The notes beneath the pieces are model-generated. The model did no database searches. It was given only the letters and a program-made list of their open reading frames with translations, and was not told the DNA's origin. A stretch of DNA of 64,000 nt from Glaciimonas sp. Lineage in GTDB: Bacteria; Pseudomonadota; Gammaproteobacteria; Burkholderiales; Burkholderiaceae_D. The translations under genes and the position numbers were made by a program. Where the stretch lies: positions 124,001 to 188,000 of the forward strand of contig JABBOY010000003.1 of NCBI GenBank assembly GCA_012927585.1. Direction: 5' to 3'. Below, piece by piece: positions 18,792 through 28,315 of the stretch (position 1 is the first letter of the stretch; every line of letters starts with the position of its first letter).

Positions 18792-19493
18792 TCAGTCGCC
18801 CTTGAAGCCGGGCAGATTTGCCAGCCACTTCACTGCGGCGCGGGTATTCGCCTTGAGCGCGTAATCGAAGCTGGCTACTTGCTCTTCTACCGCTTCCTTG
18901 AACACGGTGCCAGGACTGGCCGGCAACAGTTTTAGGTAGGCATCGGCTTCGCCGTGGTCGCGATGAATTTCCATTCCAGCTTTTTTAGCGATGTGGATCA
19001 TCACCTGGTTCGAAGACAGGCAATGCATGTAGAGCGTATCGACATCGGCATTGCGGCAATGGATGGCGGCGCGCACAAACAGTTTCGAGCCGACTCCCAA
19101 CCCGCGCCCGCTGGCGTTGACGGAGACGCCAAACTCGGCAACGCGGTCTTTCAGGGTAGTGCTGACTGGGTCAGAATAGCTATCGCGCAGAGCAAACGCC
19201 AAGTGGCCGACGCCAACCAACTTGAACTTGCTGTTGTAGACGCCAAAGATGGTATCGCGCGAAAAATTGAGTTGATCCACATACTGCGCAATCAAGTCAT
19301 CCTTGAGGCGCATGCCGAAACGCAGGTAGCGGCTATGGTCGTCCAGTGCCAGAAAATGCCGCAAAATACGGTGACGGTCGCGCTCGGACAACTCCTTGAC
19401 GCGAACCGACGATGGATCCGGCGCGCCGGCGCTGTCATGCCGGCCGGCAACTGTAGCGGATAAAACCTCCTGCGAATCATCTATTATTGCCAT
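18792..19493 (-). CDS. GNAT family N-acetyltransferase
   Basis: The product is 233 residues. The acetyl-CoA loop is in EFGVSVNASGRGLGVGSKLF, where GRGLGVG fits the R/Q-x-x-G-x-G/A motif. ELSERDRHRILRHFLALDDHSRYLRFG upstream is common to a group of single-domain proteobacterial GNAT proteins. The acceptor substrate is unknown. It lies alone upstream of the AT-rich element at 18708. Confidence 0.8.
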   Translation of the reverse strand: MAIIDDSQEVLSATVAGRHDSAGAPDPSSVRVKELSERDRHRILRHFLALDDHSRYLRFGMRLKDDLIAQYVDQLNFSRDTIFGVYNSKFKLVGVGHLAFALRDSYSDPVSTTLKDRVAEFGVSVNASGRGLGVGSKLFVRAAIHCRNADVDTLYMHCLSSNQVMIHIAKKAGMEIHRDHGEADAYLKLLPASPGTVFKEAVEEQVASFDYALKANTRAAVKWLANLPGFKGD

Positions 19494-19564
19494 GTTGAAA
19501 CCTCTTTATGGTGCGTCGCACAATAACGATACCACGTTCCGATGCAGCCGGGTCTTTCTGCACA

Positions 19565-20809
19565 TCACGACCCAGACTGGTTTGTGTTCAAAATGGCCGC
19601 AACCGCAGCAACCCGCGCCGCGCGAATCGCCGGTGCGATGCATTGCGGCTGGCCCGGAAAACCTTGCGCAATGCCAGCCGCGATCTGTCCGGCATAGACC
19701 GCTTGCGCGGCAGCCAGCGTTCCCAGCAGATGATGCGTCCAGGCCGGAGCCACACCGCCGCTCGCTTCACCACTGACCAGGCTGCATGCCAGCGCCTGCA
19801 ACATGTCGGCGAAACGCTGCGGCTTGCGCAACGCGTCACAACGCTCGATCAGAGCCACGATGGCAGCGGCGCCGAGTTGCAGAGCTTGGCCGGGGTTGCC
19901 ACCGAAATTACCGTATTCGCGCGCCGTCATGAGCGCGAGATCGCGGCAATCGTGCGGCACCCGCAGGCGTTCGCACACCGCTGCGACGGCCGAAATAATG
20001 TCCAGGTCGGCGTCGGCAGCAGCGTTTGCATCGGTGCCTAAATCGTGCAGCAATACCGCGAAACATATCGGCAAGTCCTTATTTTGCCGCGCTGCAGCAT
20101 CAATGGCCAACATCGCATGCGGGCCGACATTGATGTCAGGATGGTGCCGCGAGGGCGCATCCCACACAGCATCCAGTTCCGGCAGCAGGCGCGCCAGCGC
20201 GCCGCAGTCGCGCAGCACATCGAACATGCGTGAGGGTTTTTCTTCCGTCAAACCGCGTACCAGTTCCTGCCAGACCCGCTCCGGCACCAGCGCATCGACT
20301 TCACCGGCGGCCACCATGTGCCGCATCAGCGCACTGGTTTCCGCCGCCACCTGAAAATCATGCGGCGGCAACGCAAAGCGGGCAGCAAAGCGCGCCAGCC
20401 GCAAGACCCGCACCGGGTCTTCGGAAAATGCCGGCGAGACATGGCGGAATACCCGCGCCGCAATATCGCGCTGGCCGCCAAACGGATCGATCAGGCTGCC
20501 ATCTTCGGCGCGGGCGATGGCATTGATGGTCAGGTCGCGCCGCACCAGATCCTGCTCCAGCGTAACGTCAGGGTCGGCATGGAACAGGAAGCCTTTGTAG
20601 CCGGGCGCAGTCTTGCGCTCGGTACGCGCCAGCGCGTATTCCTCGTGTGTTTCGGGGTGCAGGAATACCGGAAAATCCTTACCCACCGGAGTGTAGCCGC
20701 GCTGCAGCATCTGCTGCGGCGTAGCGCCAACCACCACGTAATCGCGATCCTGTACCGGCAAACCCAGTAAGGCATCGCGTACAGCGCCACCGACGGTGTA
20801 GATTTTCAT
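19565..20809 (-). CDS. cca: CCA-adding tRNA nucleotidyltransferase with degenerate HD domain
   Basis: The product is 414 residues and adds CCA to tRNA 3' ends. The nucleotidyltransferase motifs are clear: VGGAVRDALLG, DRDYVVVGATP, the RRDLTINAIA stretch and ERVWQELVRGL. E. coli-type enzymes carry an HD phosphohydrolase domain. Here the HHPDINVGPHAMLAIDAA and LLHDLG parts remain, but the usual KG-x-TP and paired histidines after HDLG are replaced by an alanine/aspartate-rich stretch (TDANAAADADLD). The phosphatase activity may be weak or lost. The gene follows glutathione transferase on the same strand. Confidence 0.9.
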   Translation of the reverse strand: MKIYTVGGAVRDALLGLPVQDRDYVVVGATPQQMLQRGYTPVGKDFPVFLHPETHEEYALARTERKTAPGYKGFLFHADPDVTLEQDLVRRDLTINAIARAEDGSLIDPFGGQRDIAARVFRHVSPAFSEDPVRVLRLARFAARFALPPHDFQVAAETSALMRHMVAAGEVDALVPERVWQELVRGLTEEKPSRMFDVLRDCGALARLLPELDAVWDAPSRHHPDINVGPHAMLAIDAAARQNKDLPICFAVLLHDLGTDANAAADADLDIISAVAAVCERLRVPHDCRDLALMTAREYGNFGGNPGQALQLGAAAIVALIERCDALRKPQRFADMLQALACSLVSGEASGGVAPAWTHHLLGTLAAAQAVYAGQIAAGIAQGFPGQPQCIAPAIRAARVAAVAAILNTNQSGS

Positions 20810-20826
20810 TCACAGACCCGGCGACA

Positions 20827-21540
20827 TCAATCCGGGCCGGCGTCGTGCTTGACTGAACGCTCCGGTTCAGCCAGTGCTTCACGCATCCATTGCGCCACAG
20901 CAGGGTGGGCGGCAACCCGATCGGCATACGCTTGCAACGCCGGCGCCAACGCCACCTGATAGCCTCTGAAACGCATCACCACCGGGGAGTAGTAAGCGTC
21001 CGCAATCGAAAACGCGCCGAACAGGAATTGATGGTGGCCGAAGCGCGCCAGGCATTCTTCCCAGATTTCGCAAATACGGCCGATATCGGCCTGGGCATCA
21101 GGCGTGCGCCCTTTGCCGGGGAACGGCATGCGGATATTCATCGACATCGCGCTGCGCAAGCCGTTAAAGCCGGAATGCATCTCGGCGCAAATGCTGCGTG
21201 CCATCGCGCGGGCGGCGACATCCTGCGGCCACAGGTGCAGGTCGGGAAACTGCTCGGCCAGGTATTCGCAAATCGCCAGCGAATCCCATACCGTGATGGC
21301 ACCGGCAAGCAGCACCGGCACCCGTCCGGCGGCGCAGACCTCGGCGATGCGGATGGCGGTGTCGGGCCGGTCCAGCAGAATCCGGGTTTCTTCGAAGCGA
21401 ATGCCGAACGCAGTCATCGCCACCCACGGCCGCATTGACCAGGACGAGTAATTCTTGTTGCCGATCACCAGCCTGAGTCTGGATTTGCCGCCATTGGTCA
21501 GCGTATCGGATAGGATGGTATCGGAATCAGTAGTTTGCAT
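20827..21540 (-). CDS. Glutathione S-transferase family protein
   Basis: The product is 237 residues. The N-terminal thioredoxin-fold domain begins LRLVIGNKNYSSWSMRPWVAMTAFGI, with the SSWSMRPW start of the glutathione site, and continues to VPVLLAGAITVWDSLAICEYLAEQFP, where the VP and DS contacts are conserved. A helical C-terminal domain follows. It is likely cytosolic and detoxifying; the substrate is unknown. The stop lies 17 bases before the cca start, so the two are probably co-transcribed. Confidence 0.88.
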   Translation of the reverse strand: MQTTDSDTILSDTLTNGGKSRLRLVIGNKNYSSWSMRPWVAMTAFGIRFEETRILLDRPDTAIRIAEVCAAGRVPVLLAGAITVWDSLAICEYLAEQFPDLHLWPQDVAARAMARSICAEMHSGFNGLRSAMSMNIRMPFPGKGRTPDAQADIGRICEIWEECLARFGHHQFLFGAFSIADAYYSPVVMRFRGYQVALAPALQAYADRVAAHPAVAQWMREALAEPERSVKHDAGPD

Positions 21541-21574
21541 GGCAGTCTTTCGTAATGACTTTGATTAATTTTAA

Positions 21575-22555
21575 CTAGCGGTGTGCGCGGGTGCGGTAAT
21601 CGTCATAGCGCGCACGCGGGAAACGGCCTGATAAATATTGCGGCGCAATCGCTTCCAGCGCTGCCGGCGTAATTCCCAGTTCCGGCGCAATCGGCGATGT
21701 TGTTCCACCTTTTGCCACATTATCGACCTGCATCGAAGCCAGATTATCGCGGCTCATTATCGGGCCGAACGGCGCATATTCCAGCAGCAGGGCTTGCAGC
21801 CGCGCCAGCGACGGCGGCAGTCCAATGACAGGACGCGGATAACCGGCGTACAGACCGGCTAGTTGCACTAATTGACGCAAGCTATACACCATCGGGCCAG
21901 CCAACTCGTAAGTGCGGCCGATGGTTTGCTCGCACGCCAGCGCATTGACGAACGCGCGCGCCACATCCTCGACATGAATCGGTTGAAATTTCGCCTCTGC
22001 GCCACCGAGCGGCACCAGCGGCAAGATTCTTTGCATTGATGCAAACATGTTGAGGAAATGGTCTCCTGCGCCAAACACCACGGAAGGACGAAAGATAGTG
22101 GTTTTCAGGCTCGGCTCTGACCGCGCAACAAGCTCCCCGGCGGCTTTCGAGCGCTGGTACATCGACGGCCCGTTGGCATCCGCGCCCAGCGCGCTCATGT
22201 GCAAGTAGCGCGACACGCCGCTGGCAACGCAGGCAGCGACAATGCGTTTCGGCAATACGACATGGGCGCGCTCAAAATCCGGGCCGTAAGAGGTGCCCGC
22301 CGCACCCGCACGCGAATGCAAAATTCCCACCAGGTTGACCACCGCATCGGCGCCCTGCATCAGGCCGCGCAATACCGCATCGTCATGCACATCGGCTTCG
22401 ACCACATCGACTGTCGGCAGCGTAATCAGCGCCTTGGCGCGCTCGCGGTTGCGGGTCGGCACAATCACGGCATGACCGGCGTTCGATAATCGGGCAACCA
22501 GACTGCTGCCGACAAAACCGCTGCCGCCGATTACTAATACTGTTGGGTATCGCAT
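21575..22555 (-). CDS. NDUFA9-like NAD(P)-binding protein
   Basis: The product is 326 residues of the atypical short-chain dehydrogenase fold. VIGGSGFVGSSLVARLSNAG is the dinucleotide site near residue 8, and VNLVGIL plus the YQRSKAAGELVARS helix are typical of the complex I NDUFA9 / epimerase-like group widespread in betaproteobacteria. Catalysis is not assured. It lies upstream of the glutathione transferase and cca genes on the same strand with only 34 bases between, so the three may form one operon. Confidence 0.85.
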   Translation of the reverse strand: MRYPTVLVIGGSGFVGSSLVARLSNAGHAVIVPTRNRERAKALITLPTVDVVEADVHDDAVLRGLMQGADAVVNLVGILHSRAGAAGTSYGPDFERAHVVLPKRIVAACVASGVSRYLHMSALGADANGPSMYQRSKAAGELVARSEPSLKTTIFRPSVVFGAGDHFLNMFASMQRILPLVPLGGAEAKFQPIHVEDVARAFVNALACEQTIGRTYELAGPMVYSLRQLVQLAGLYAGYPRPVIGLPPSLARLQALLLEYAPFGPIMSRDNLASMQVDNVAKGGTTSPIAPELGITPAALEAIAPQYLSGRFPRARYDDYRTRAHR

Positions 22556-22656
22556 AGGGTGTTACTCCTTGAATGGTGTGCCGGTGCTGCGAAACATGAA
22601 AAACATTGTCCACAAAAGACACCAAAAGCACGAAACAATGCATAACAACAGTATCG

Positions 22657-22737
22657 TAGGTCGGGTTAGCGGGTTCATCGCGTAACCGGACATTTGCGGC
22701 TACGAATGTCCGGTTACGCTACGCTAACCCGACCTAC
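22657..22737. repeat. Nested double palindrome (REP/BIME-like)
   Basis: The outer arms GTAGGTCGGGTTAGCG (22657-22672) and its exact complement (22722-22737) enclose a second exact pair, GCGTAACCGGACATT (22680-22694) and AATGTCCGGTTACGC (22705-22719). It lies between the lytic transglycosylase end and the NDUFA9-like start. The outer sequence resembles a widely scattered bacterial REP type. Confidence 0.75.
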
Positions 22738-22825
22738 CAAAAACCGTTGCAATATTTGTTCAGTTATTTCGTGTCTTTCGTGGACTGAATTTTTTTGTGC
22801 TTAATACTTACTTTACTTACTTTAC

Positions 22826-24751
22826 TTACTTCGGCGTCACCGATCCCAGACGCGCCTTGAGCGATTGCGGCTGGCCATCGAACAGGGCTGCATAATACGT
22901 TGCGTTGGATAGCACGTTCTTGACGTAGCCCCGGGTTTCCGAAAACGGGATGGTCTCGGCAAAGATCGCCCCTTCCACCGTTCCCGGCAAGGTGGCGCGC
23001 CAAGCCCGCGGCCGCCCTGGGCCGGCATTGTAAGCGGCGGTTGCCAGTGCTTGCGAACCGCCCAGATCGCCCAGGACGATATTGAGGTAATTGGTGCCGA
23101 GCATGATATTGGTTTCAATCTCGTTGACCCGGCCAGGCGCAAACTCGCCGAAGCCGATCTTGTTGGCAACCCACTTGGCGGTAGCCGGCATGATCTGCAT
23201 CAGGCCGGAAGCGCCGACATTCGAGCGCGCATCCATGATGAAGCGCGACTCCTGCCGAATTAGCCCGTAGACCCAGGCCATGTCGATGCCGAGTTTTTGG
23301 GTGTAGACGCGCATGATGTCGCGAAACGGCGTGGGGAAGCGCTGTTCGAAATTAACTTCCGTTTTCGTGCGGTCGGAGGTGTTCACCATCCGATCCAGCA
23401 CATTGCTTTGGCGCGCAAACTCGGCTGCAGCCAAATACTGGCGCTCGTTCAGTTTACGCAACTCCCAGTTCCATTCCCGCGTGCCTTCAAAGCGTAAGTT
23501 CATGGCGAAAAACTTCAGTGCGCGGCGAAAACCCGCATTCACCGCCATTGCTGCCACTTCAGCCGGAGTGGCCTTGGCGGCACTGGCAGGAATGGTAATT
23601 TTGCCACCGCCTTCTTCGATTGCCAACTGCCCATAAAAATTGGTTTGATCGGCAATCGAGGCAAACATTTGTTGCGCTGCCTGGTTCTGCCCTTGCGCCT
23701 TCAGCGCGCGCGCCGCCCAGTAGACCCAGGTTGCATCGGTGCTCAAGATTGCTGGCATCGCATCGATCGCCGCGCCGACTTGTTTCCAATCGCCGGCCCG
23801 CAAGGCTGCGCGCGCGCGCCACTGATACCCCTCCAGCGACAAACGGGCGCCATCCGCCCGACGCCAGTATTCGGTAGCTTCTGGAGCCAGATTGAGCGAG
23901 GCCGGCAAGGCGATCTGGGCCCAGCCCTGGGCCTGTTCCTGCCGAGTCAAGCCTGCACTATTGCTGGACAAGCCGCGCGCAGCTTGCTCTGGGCTGGATT
24001 TGGCGAAGCGGCCGAGTGCGATCAGGTAAGCCTCGTGCGCAGCACGCCCGCTGCCTGGGCCGTAAGCCACTGTCAGCGCCGGCTGACTGATGGCAGTGGC
24101 AATTTTTTCCACCATCGACAGATCAACCAGTGCAGTCAGCGCACGCGCCAATCCCACATTATTGACCTCAGCCGCCAGTCGAACTTGTTGCCATAGATCG
24201 TTCTCATCAAACTGTCCGGTTTCGGCCAGCGAAGTGAGCAAGGCCACGCAAGCAGGCCCATAATTTTTCGGCTCCACCAGCAGCGCCCGGGCTTCGACCG
24301 CCACAGCCTGCCGTTTGTCGATGCGCGACATCAATGCATAACACTTGAGCTGAGTGTCATCGTCGAGCACGAATTGCGGATATTGCTCATCGAACCTTTT
24401 CCAGTCGCGTAGCCGGCCCAACTCCAGCAGCCAGTCGTTGCGCAAGCGGTCGGCAATCGCACTGCCGTCATAGCGCGCCAGATAGCTGCGAATTTCCGTC
24501 TCGGACGCGGTTTTCAGGTGCGCCTTGAGGCGATAGTAATTGACATAGGAATCAATGTCATAATTTGACAGCCGCGCCGCAATACTGTCGGTTTTTTCTA
24601 CATCGTCTTTACGCGCGGCAGCGCGCAAGGCAATGAAATCCTCGTCCGCGCCTAATTGCTCTGCCAACTTGAACTGGGCGTGGGCGACCGGCAGCAGGGT
24701 CAGCGCTGCAGCAGCAAGTGTAATTCGGGTAATTCGTTTGATGGTAAACAT
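22826..24751 (-). CDS. slt: Soluble lytic murein transglycosylase
   Basis: The product is about 641 residues and cleaves peptidoglycan glycan strands with formation of anhydromuramic ends. A signal peptide (ITLAAAALTLLPVAHA) sends it to the periplasm. A long alpha-helical superhelix follows, then the SLT domain near residues 480-610. The catalytic glutamate is in LIRQESRFIMDARSNVGASGLMQIMPATA, and the AAYNAGPGR motif is present. ATG 24749-24751 is preferred to the GTG two codons upstream. It is divergent from the 5-formyltetrahydrofolate cyclo-ligase gene, 24 bases away. Confidence 0.92.
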   Translation of the reverse strand: MFTIKRITRITLAAAALTLLPVAHAQFKLAEQLGADEDFIALRAAARKDDVEKTDSIAARLSNYDIDSYVNYYRLKAHLKTASETEIRSYLARYDGSAIADRLRNDWLLELGRLRDWKRFDEQYPQFVLDDDTQLKCYALMSRIDKRQAVAVEARALLVEPKNYGPACVALLTSLAETGQFDENDLWQQVRLAAEVNNVGLARALTALVDLSMVEKIATAISQPALTVAYGPGSGRAAHEAYLIALGRFAKSSPEQAARGLSSNSAGLTRQEQAQGWAQIALPASLNLAPEATEYWRRADGARLSLEGYQWRARAALRAGDWKQVGAAIDAMPAILSTDATWVYWAARALKAQGQNQAAQQMFASIADQTNFYGQLAIEEGGGKITIPASAAKATPAEVAAMAVNAGFRRALKFFAMNLRFEGTREWNWELRKLNERQYLAAAEFARQSNVLDRMVNTSDRTKTEVNFEQRFPTPFRDIMRVYTQKLGIDMAWVYGLIRQESRFIMDARSNVGASGLMQIMPATAKWVANKIGFGEFAPGRVNEIETNIMLGTNYLNIVLGDLGGSQALATAAYNAGPGRPRAWRATLPGTVEGAIFAETIPFSETRGYVKNVLSNATYYAALFDGQPQSLKARLGSVTPK

Positions 24752-24775
24752 AGACACAATTTCTACTACTTTCTC

Positions 24776-25396
24776 ATGACAGGTTTCAGCATAACACGCG
24801 ATTTCGGCAGTATTTTAGCGCATGACAATCCACCGCAACCTGCTGTTGCAGAAGATGACAAAACCATCCTGCGCCGCAGCCTGCTTGCGCTACGCAGCGG
24901 TATCGCAAGCGAACAGCGCACGCAGTACGATCAGAGCATCGGTCGCCAGGTCGCCGACTGGTGGCGCACGCATCCGGTGTCGGTGCTGGGAGTGTATTGG
25001 CCAATCCGGCACGAACCGGATTTGCATGCGGCGTATGCCGCACTAGCTGCAGCAGGCGTGCAGTTGGCGCTGCCGGTTGTGACAGTACCCGACGCGCCAT
25101 TGCAATTCGCCGCCTGGGCACCAGGCGCACCGCTGGTCAAGGACGCCTTCGGCGTATCGATTCCGGCCGGGGCCATCGTCCCGCTGCAACCGCAAGCATT
25201 GCTGATTCCGTGCGTCGGTTTCACGGCTGCCGGAATTCGGCTCGGTTATGGCGGCGGTTATTACGACCGCACGCTGGCAGCCGCAGCACGCCCGCTCGCC
25301 GTCGGCATCGCCTATAGCTGCACCAAAGCCGATTTTGCTGCCGCCGCGCACGATGTGGCGATGGACGCCATCTGCACTGAAAATGGCATTCAGTAG
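24776..25396 (+). CDS. 5-formyltetrahydrofolate cyclo-ligase
   Basis: The product is 206 residues and uses ATP to convert 5-formyl- to 5,10-methenyltetrahydrofolate, returning folate to the one-carbon pool. The N-terminal LRRSLLALRSGI helix, the VYWPIRHEPDL strand and the signature RLGYGGGYYDRTL near residue 160 are all present. ATG 24776 fits the family start. It converges on metF; the stop codon TAG (25394-25396) lies inside the left arm of a 25-bp palindrome. Confidence 0.9.
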   Translation: MTGFSITRDFGSILAHDNPPQPAVAEDDKTILRRSLLALRSGIASEQRTQYDQSIGRQVADWWRTHPVSVLGVYWPIRHEPDLHAAYAALAAAGVQLALPVVTVPDAPLQFAAWAPGAPLVKDAFGVSIPAGAIVPLQPQALLIPCVGFTAAGIRLGYGGGYYDRTLAAAARPLAVGIAYSCTKADFAAAAHDVAMDAICTENGIQ

Positions 25397-25446
25397 TGCA
25401 GGCCTCCGTGCCTGCATTGGTTGCAGGCACGGAGGCCTGCACTACT
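25392..25446. repeat. 25-bp perfect palindrome between fau-type gene and metF
   Basis: The left arm starts AGTAGTGCAGGCCTCC (25392-25416) and the right arm is its exact complement (25422-25446), with a TTGGT loop. Both flanking genes end within it: the cyclo-ligase TAG in the left arm and the metF TAG at its right edge. A second copy with a different loop is at 28416-28471. Confidence 0.85.
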
Positions 25447-26272
25447 ATTTCAGCCGTTGCAATATGGCGCTGGTCGGTGCCGACTGATTCATCGAGTAAA
25501 AGTGCAAGCCAGGCGCGCCGCCGGCGAGCAGACGCTCGCACAATTGCGTCACCACATCCAGGCCGAAAGCCTTGATGGAATCGGAATCGTCGCCGAAACT
25601 GGCCAGTTTCAGCCGAATCCAGCGCGGGATTTCCGAGCCGCACATATCCGAAAAACGCATCAGTTGCGAATAATTGGTAATCGGCATGATGCCCGGCACT
25701 ACCGGCACCCGCACGCCCTGCTTGTGGGCGTTATCCAGAAATTCGAAATAGGCATCGGCGTTGTAAAAATACTGGGTGATCGCAGCGTTCGCGCCAGCCT
25801 GCACTTTGCGCGCGAAATTGCGCAGATCATCCTGCGGCGACTTCGCTTGCGGGTGCATTTCGGGATAGGCCGCAACCTCGATATGAAACCAGTCGCCGGT
25901 TTCAGAACGGATAAACTCCACCAGTTCACTGGCATACCTAAGCTCGCCGGCGCCGCCATAGCCGCTCGGCAAATCGCCGCGCAAGGCTACCAGCCGGCGA
26001 ATTCCGTGCGCTTTGTAATCAGCCAGAATCGCGCGAATCGATTCCCGCGAACTGCCGACACAGGAAAGATGCGGCGCGGCGTCCAGGCCCTCGCCCATGA
26101 TTTCAAGCACGGTATCGAGCGTGCCTTGTTGGGTGGAGCCGCCGGCACCGAACGTCACCGAAAAATATTTCGGATGCAGTACCGTTAATTTTGCGCGGGT
26201 CGCACGCAGTTTCTCGGTACCTTCCGCAGTCTTTGGCGGAAAAAATTCGACGCTAAAGTTTTCTTTGGACAT
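25445..26272 (-). CDS. metF: Methylenetetrahydrofolate reductase
   Basis: The product is 275 residues, a flavin enzyme making 5-methyltetrahydrofolate for methionine synthesis. VEFFPPKTAEGTEKL opens the barrel with the catalytic glutamate. VTFGAGGSTQQGT and VALRGDLPSGYG are the flavin/folate loops, and QYFYNADAYFEFLD follows. The ATG immediately follows the TAA of the DUF360 gene, so the two are co-transcribed, probably with ahcY upstream and its SAH riboswitch. Confidence 0.94.
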   Translation of the reverse strand: MSKENFSVEFFPPKTAEGTEKLRATRAKLTVLHPKYFSVTFGAGGSTQQGTLDTVLEIMGEGLDAAPHLSCVGSSRESIRAILADYKAHGIRRLVALRGDLPSGYGGAGELRYASELVEFIRSETGDWFHIEVAAYPEMHPQAKSPQDDLRNFARKVQAGANAAITQYFYNADAYFEFLDNAHKQGVRVPVVPGIMPITNYSQLMRFSDMCGSEIPRWIRLKLASFGDDSDSIKAFGLDVVTQLCERLLAGGAPGLHFYSMNQSAPTSAILQRLK

Positions 26273-26614
26273 TTAATGTTTCAGCAGGATCGCCGACAAG
26301 GCCCAGGAAATGATGCTAAACAACAACGCGCCACCAACTGCCGACCAAAAACCGCCGACATGAAAGCCATTCACCATGCTAGCTACCGCCCAGAACATCA
26401 GCCCATTGACGACAAAAATGAACAAGCCCATCGTCAGCACCGTTACCGGCAAGGTCAGCAGGATGAAAATCGGCCGGATCAAGGTATTGACCAGTCCCAG
26501 CAGCAGTGCGGCAATTAAAGCGGTGCCAAAACTATCGACGCGCACTGAGTGCATCAGGTAAGGCAAGGCCAACAGAGCCAGCGTATTGATAAGCCATGAG
26601 ACGAGTAATAGCAT
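26273..26614 (-). CDS. Phage-holin-like / DUF360 four-helix membrane protein
   Basis: The product is 113 residues and almost wholly hydrophobic, with four predicted membrane segments: LLVSWLINTLALLALPYLM, FGTALIAALLLGLVNTLI, FILLTLPVTVLTMGLFIFVVNGLMFWAV and FWSAVGGALLFSIISWALSAI. This is the family called phage holin family or DUF360, misnamed in that it is chromosomal and not lytic as far as is known. Its place between ahcY and metF suggests a link with the methyl cycle, without a known role. Confidence 0.85.
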   Translation of the reverse strand: MLLLVSWLINTLALLALPYLMHSVRVDSFGTALIAALLLGLVNTLIRPIFILLTLPVTVLTMGLFIFVVNGLMFWAVASMVNGFHVGGFWSAVGGALLFSIISWALSAILLKH

Positions 26615-26689
26615 GACAACCTTTCGGATTAAATAGAACGCGCATCAGCGCACTTATGCAGATCTGCCACCAAAAATATACTCCCAATA

Positions 26690-26738
26690 GGAGCATATGT
26701 TCACCGCACATAAATACTATGAAATATCAATATACTCC
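26690..26738. repeat. GGAGTAT-type AT-rich element, short copy
   Basis: Starts with GGAGCAT and ends with ATACTCC, giving inverted ends, with CCGCACATAAATACT inside. A further ATACTCC lies just upstream at about 26678. It sits between ahcY and the DUF360 gene. Confidence 0.5.
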
Positions 26739-26783
26739 ATGTTATTTAATAATTACAACAACTGTTCTGTCGACGGTGGATAG

Positions 26784-26821
26784 CCTCTCCCCCTCTCCCG
26801 CATGCGGGAGAGGGGGAGAGG
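26784..26821. repeat. Perfect 19-bp palindrome downstream of ahcY
   Basis: CCTCTCCCCCTCTCCCGCA and its exact complement meet at the centre CATG without a loop. It lies 16 bases past the ahcY stop and could end or weaken ahcY transcription before the DUF360-metF pair. Confidence 0.75.
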
Positions 26822-26836
26822 GAATTTCTTTCCACA

Positions 26837-28288
26837 TCAATACCGATAATGCTCCGGCTTGTAAGGGCCGGCCTTGGTCACGCCAATGTATGCGGCCTGC
26901 TCTTCGGTCAGTTCGGTCAGTTGTGCATTGAGTTTTTTCAATTGCAGACGCGCCACTTTTTCATCCAGATGCTTGGGTAGCGTGTAGACGCCGACTGGAT
27001 AAGCGGCAGTGTTGCCAAACAATTCGATTTGCGCAATGGTTTGATTGGCAAACGACGAACTCATCACATACGATGGATGGCCGGTACCGCAGCCCAGATT
27101 CACCAATCGGCCTTCAGCCAGCAGAATAATGCGTTTTCCGTCAGGGAAGATCACGTGATCGACTTGCGGCTTGATGTTTTCCCAGGTGTATTGCTTGAGC
27201 GAGGCGACATCGATTTCATTATCGAAATGGCCGATGTTGCACACGATCGCCTGATCTTTCATCTGGCTCATGTGAGCATGCGTCAAGATGTGATAGTTGC
27301 CGGTACAAGTGACAAAAATATCGCCGTGCGCAGCCGCGTAATCCATCGTCACCACACGGTAGCCTTCCATTGCTGCCTGCAGCGCGCAGATCGGATCGAT
27401 TTCAGTGACCCACACTTGCGCCGACAAAGCGCGCATCGCCTGTGCAGAACCTTTGCCGACATCGCCATAACCGGCGATCACCGCCACCTTGCCGGCGATC
27501 ATCACGTCAGTGGCGCGCTTGATGCCGTCCACCAGCGATTCGCGGCACCCGTACAAGTTGTCGAACTTGGATTTGGTGACCGAATCGTTGACATTGATGG
27601 CAGGGAAAGCCAGCTTGCCGTCCTTGTGCATCTGGTACAAGCGATGCACGCCGGTAGTGGTTTCTTCCGTCACGCCCTTGATTGCAGCCAGACGATTGGA
27701 ATACCAGCCGGGTTGGGTCGCCAGGCGTTTCTTGATTGCATTGAACAGACAAATTTCTTCCTCGGATGCCGGATTATCCAGCACCGAAGCGTCTTGTTCA
27801 GCCCGCGTGCCCAGATGCAGCAGCAAGGTCGCATCGCCGCCATCGTCGAGGATCATGTTGGCGTATTGGATTTGCCCTTGCGCATCATTGGTCCATTCGA
27901 AGATACGATGGGTAAATTCCCAATAATCAATCAGCGATTCTCCCTTGAAGGCAAACACCGGCGTGCCGTCAGCGGCAATCGCCGCAGCGGCGTGATCCTG
28001 GGTTGAGTAAATATTGCACGAAGCCCAGCGCACATCCGCACCGAGCGCCTCCAGGGTCTGGATCAGCACCGCGGTCTGGATCGTCATGTGAATCGAGCCG
28101 GCAATCCGCGCGCCTTTGAGCGGCTGGGCCGCGGCAAACTCTTCCCGAATTGCCATCAAGCCGGGCATTTCGGTTTCGGCAATGCGGATTTCCTTGCGGC
28201 CCCAATCGGCCAGAGTCAGGTCAGCGACAGAATAATCTATGGGTGCTGCGGAGGTAATACTTATGGAATGGGAAACTACGGCGTTCAT
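26837..28288 (-). CDS. ahcY: S-adenosylhomocysteine hydrolase
   Basis: The product is 483 residues and splits S-adenosylhomocysteine into adenosine and homocysteine using tightly bound NAD. The NAD site is [40 protein letters not shown] and [17 protein letters not shown] are substrate elements, and the C-terminal KPEHYRY is the typical cofactor-capping end. The start at 28286-28288 follows AAGGAGG; the longer frame upstream reads through a riboswitch and a REP palindrome and is not real. A SAH riboswitch precedes it, and DUF360-metF follow. Confidence 0.96.
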   Translation of the reverse strand: MNAVVSHSISITSAAPIDYSVADLTLADWGRKEIRIAETEMPGLMAIREEFAAAQPLKGARIAGSIHMTIQTAVLIQTLEALGADVRWASCNIYSTQDHAAAAIAADGTPVFAFKGESLIDYWEFTHRIFEWTNDAQGQIQYANMILDDGGDATLLLHLGTRAEQDASVLDNPASEEEICLFNAIKKRLATQPGWYSNRLAAIKGVTEETTTGVHRLYQMHKDGKLAFPAINVNDSVTKSKFDNLYGCRESLVDGIKRATDVMIAGKVAVIAGYGDVGKGSAQAMRALSAQVWVTEIDPICALQAAMEGYRVVTMDYAAAHGDIFVTCTGNYHILTHAHMSQMKDQAIVCNIGHFDNEIDVASLKQYTWENIKPQVDHVIFPDGKRIILLAEGRLVNLGCGTGHPSYVMSSSFANQTIAQIELFGNTAAYPVGVYTLPKHLDEKVARLQLKKLNAQLTELTEEQAAYIGVTKAGPYKPEHYRY

Positions 28289-28315
28289 CACGCCCTCCTT
28301 TCGGTTAGAAAAAAA

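Noticed and set aside
26273-26614. Prophage, suggested by the phage-holin family name
   Set aside because: The DUF360 protein sits in an ahcY-metF operon with no other phage gene near; the family name is a misnomer here.
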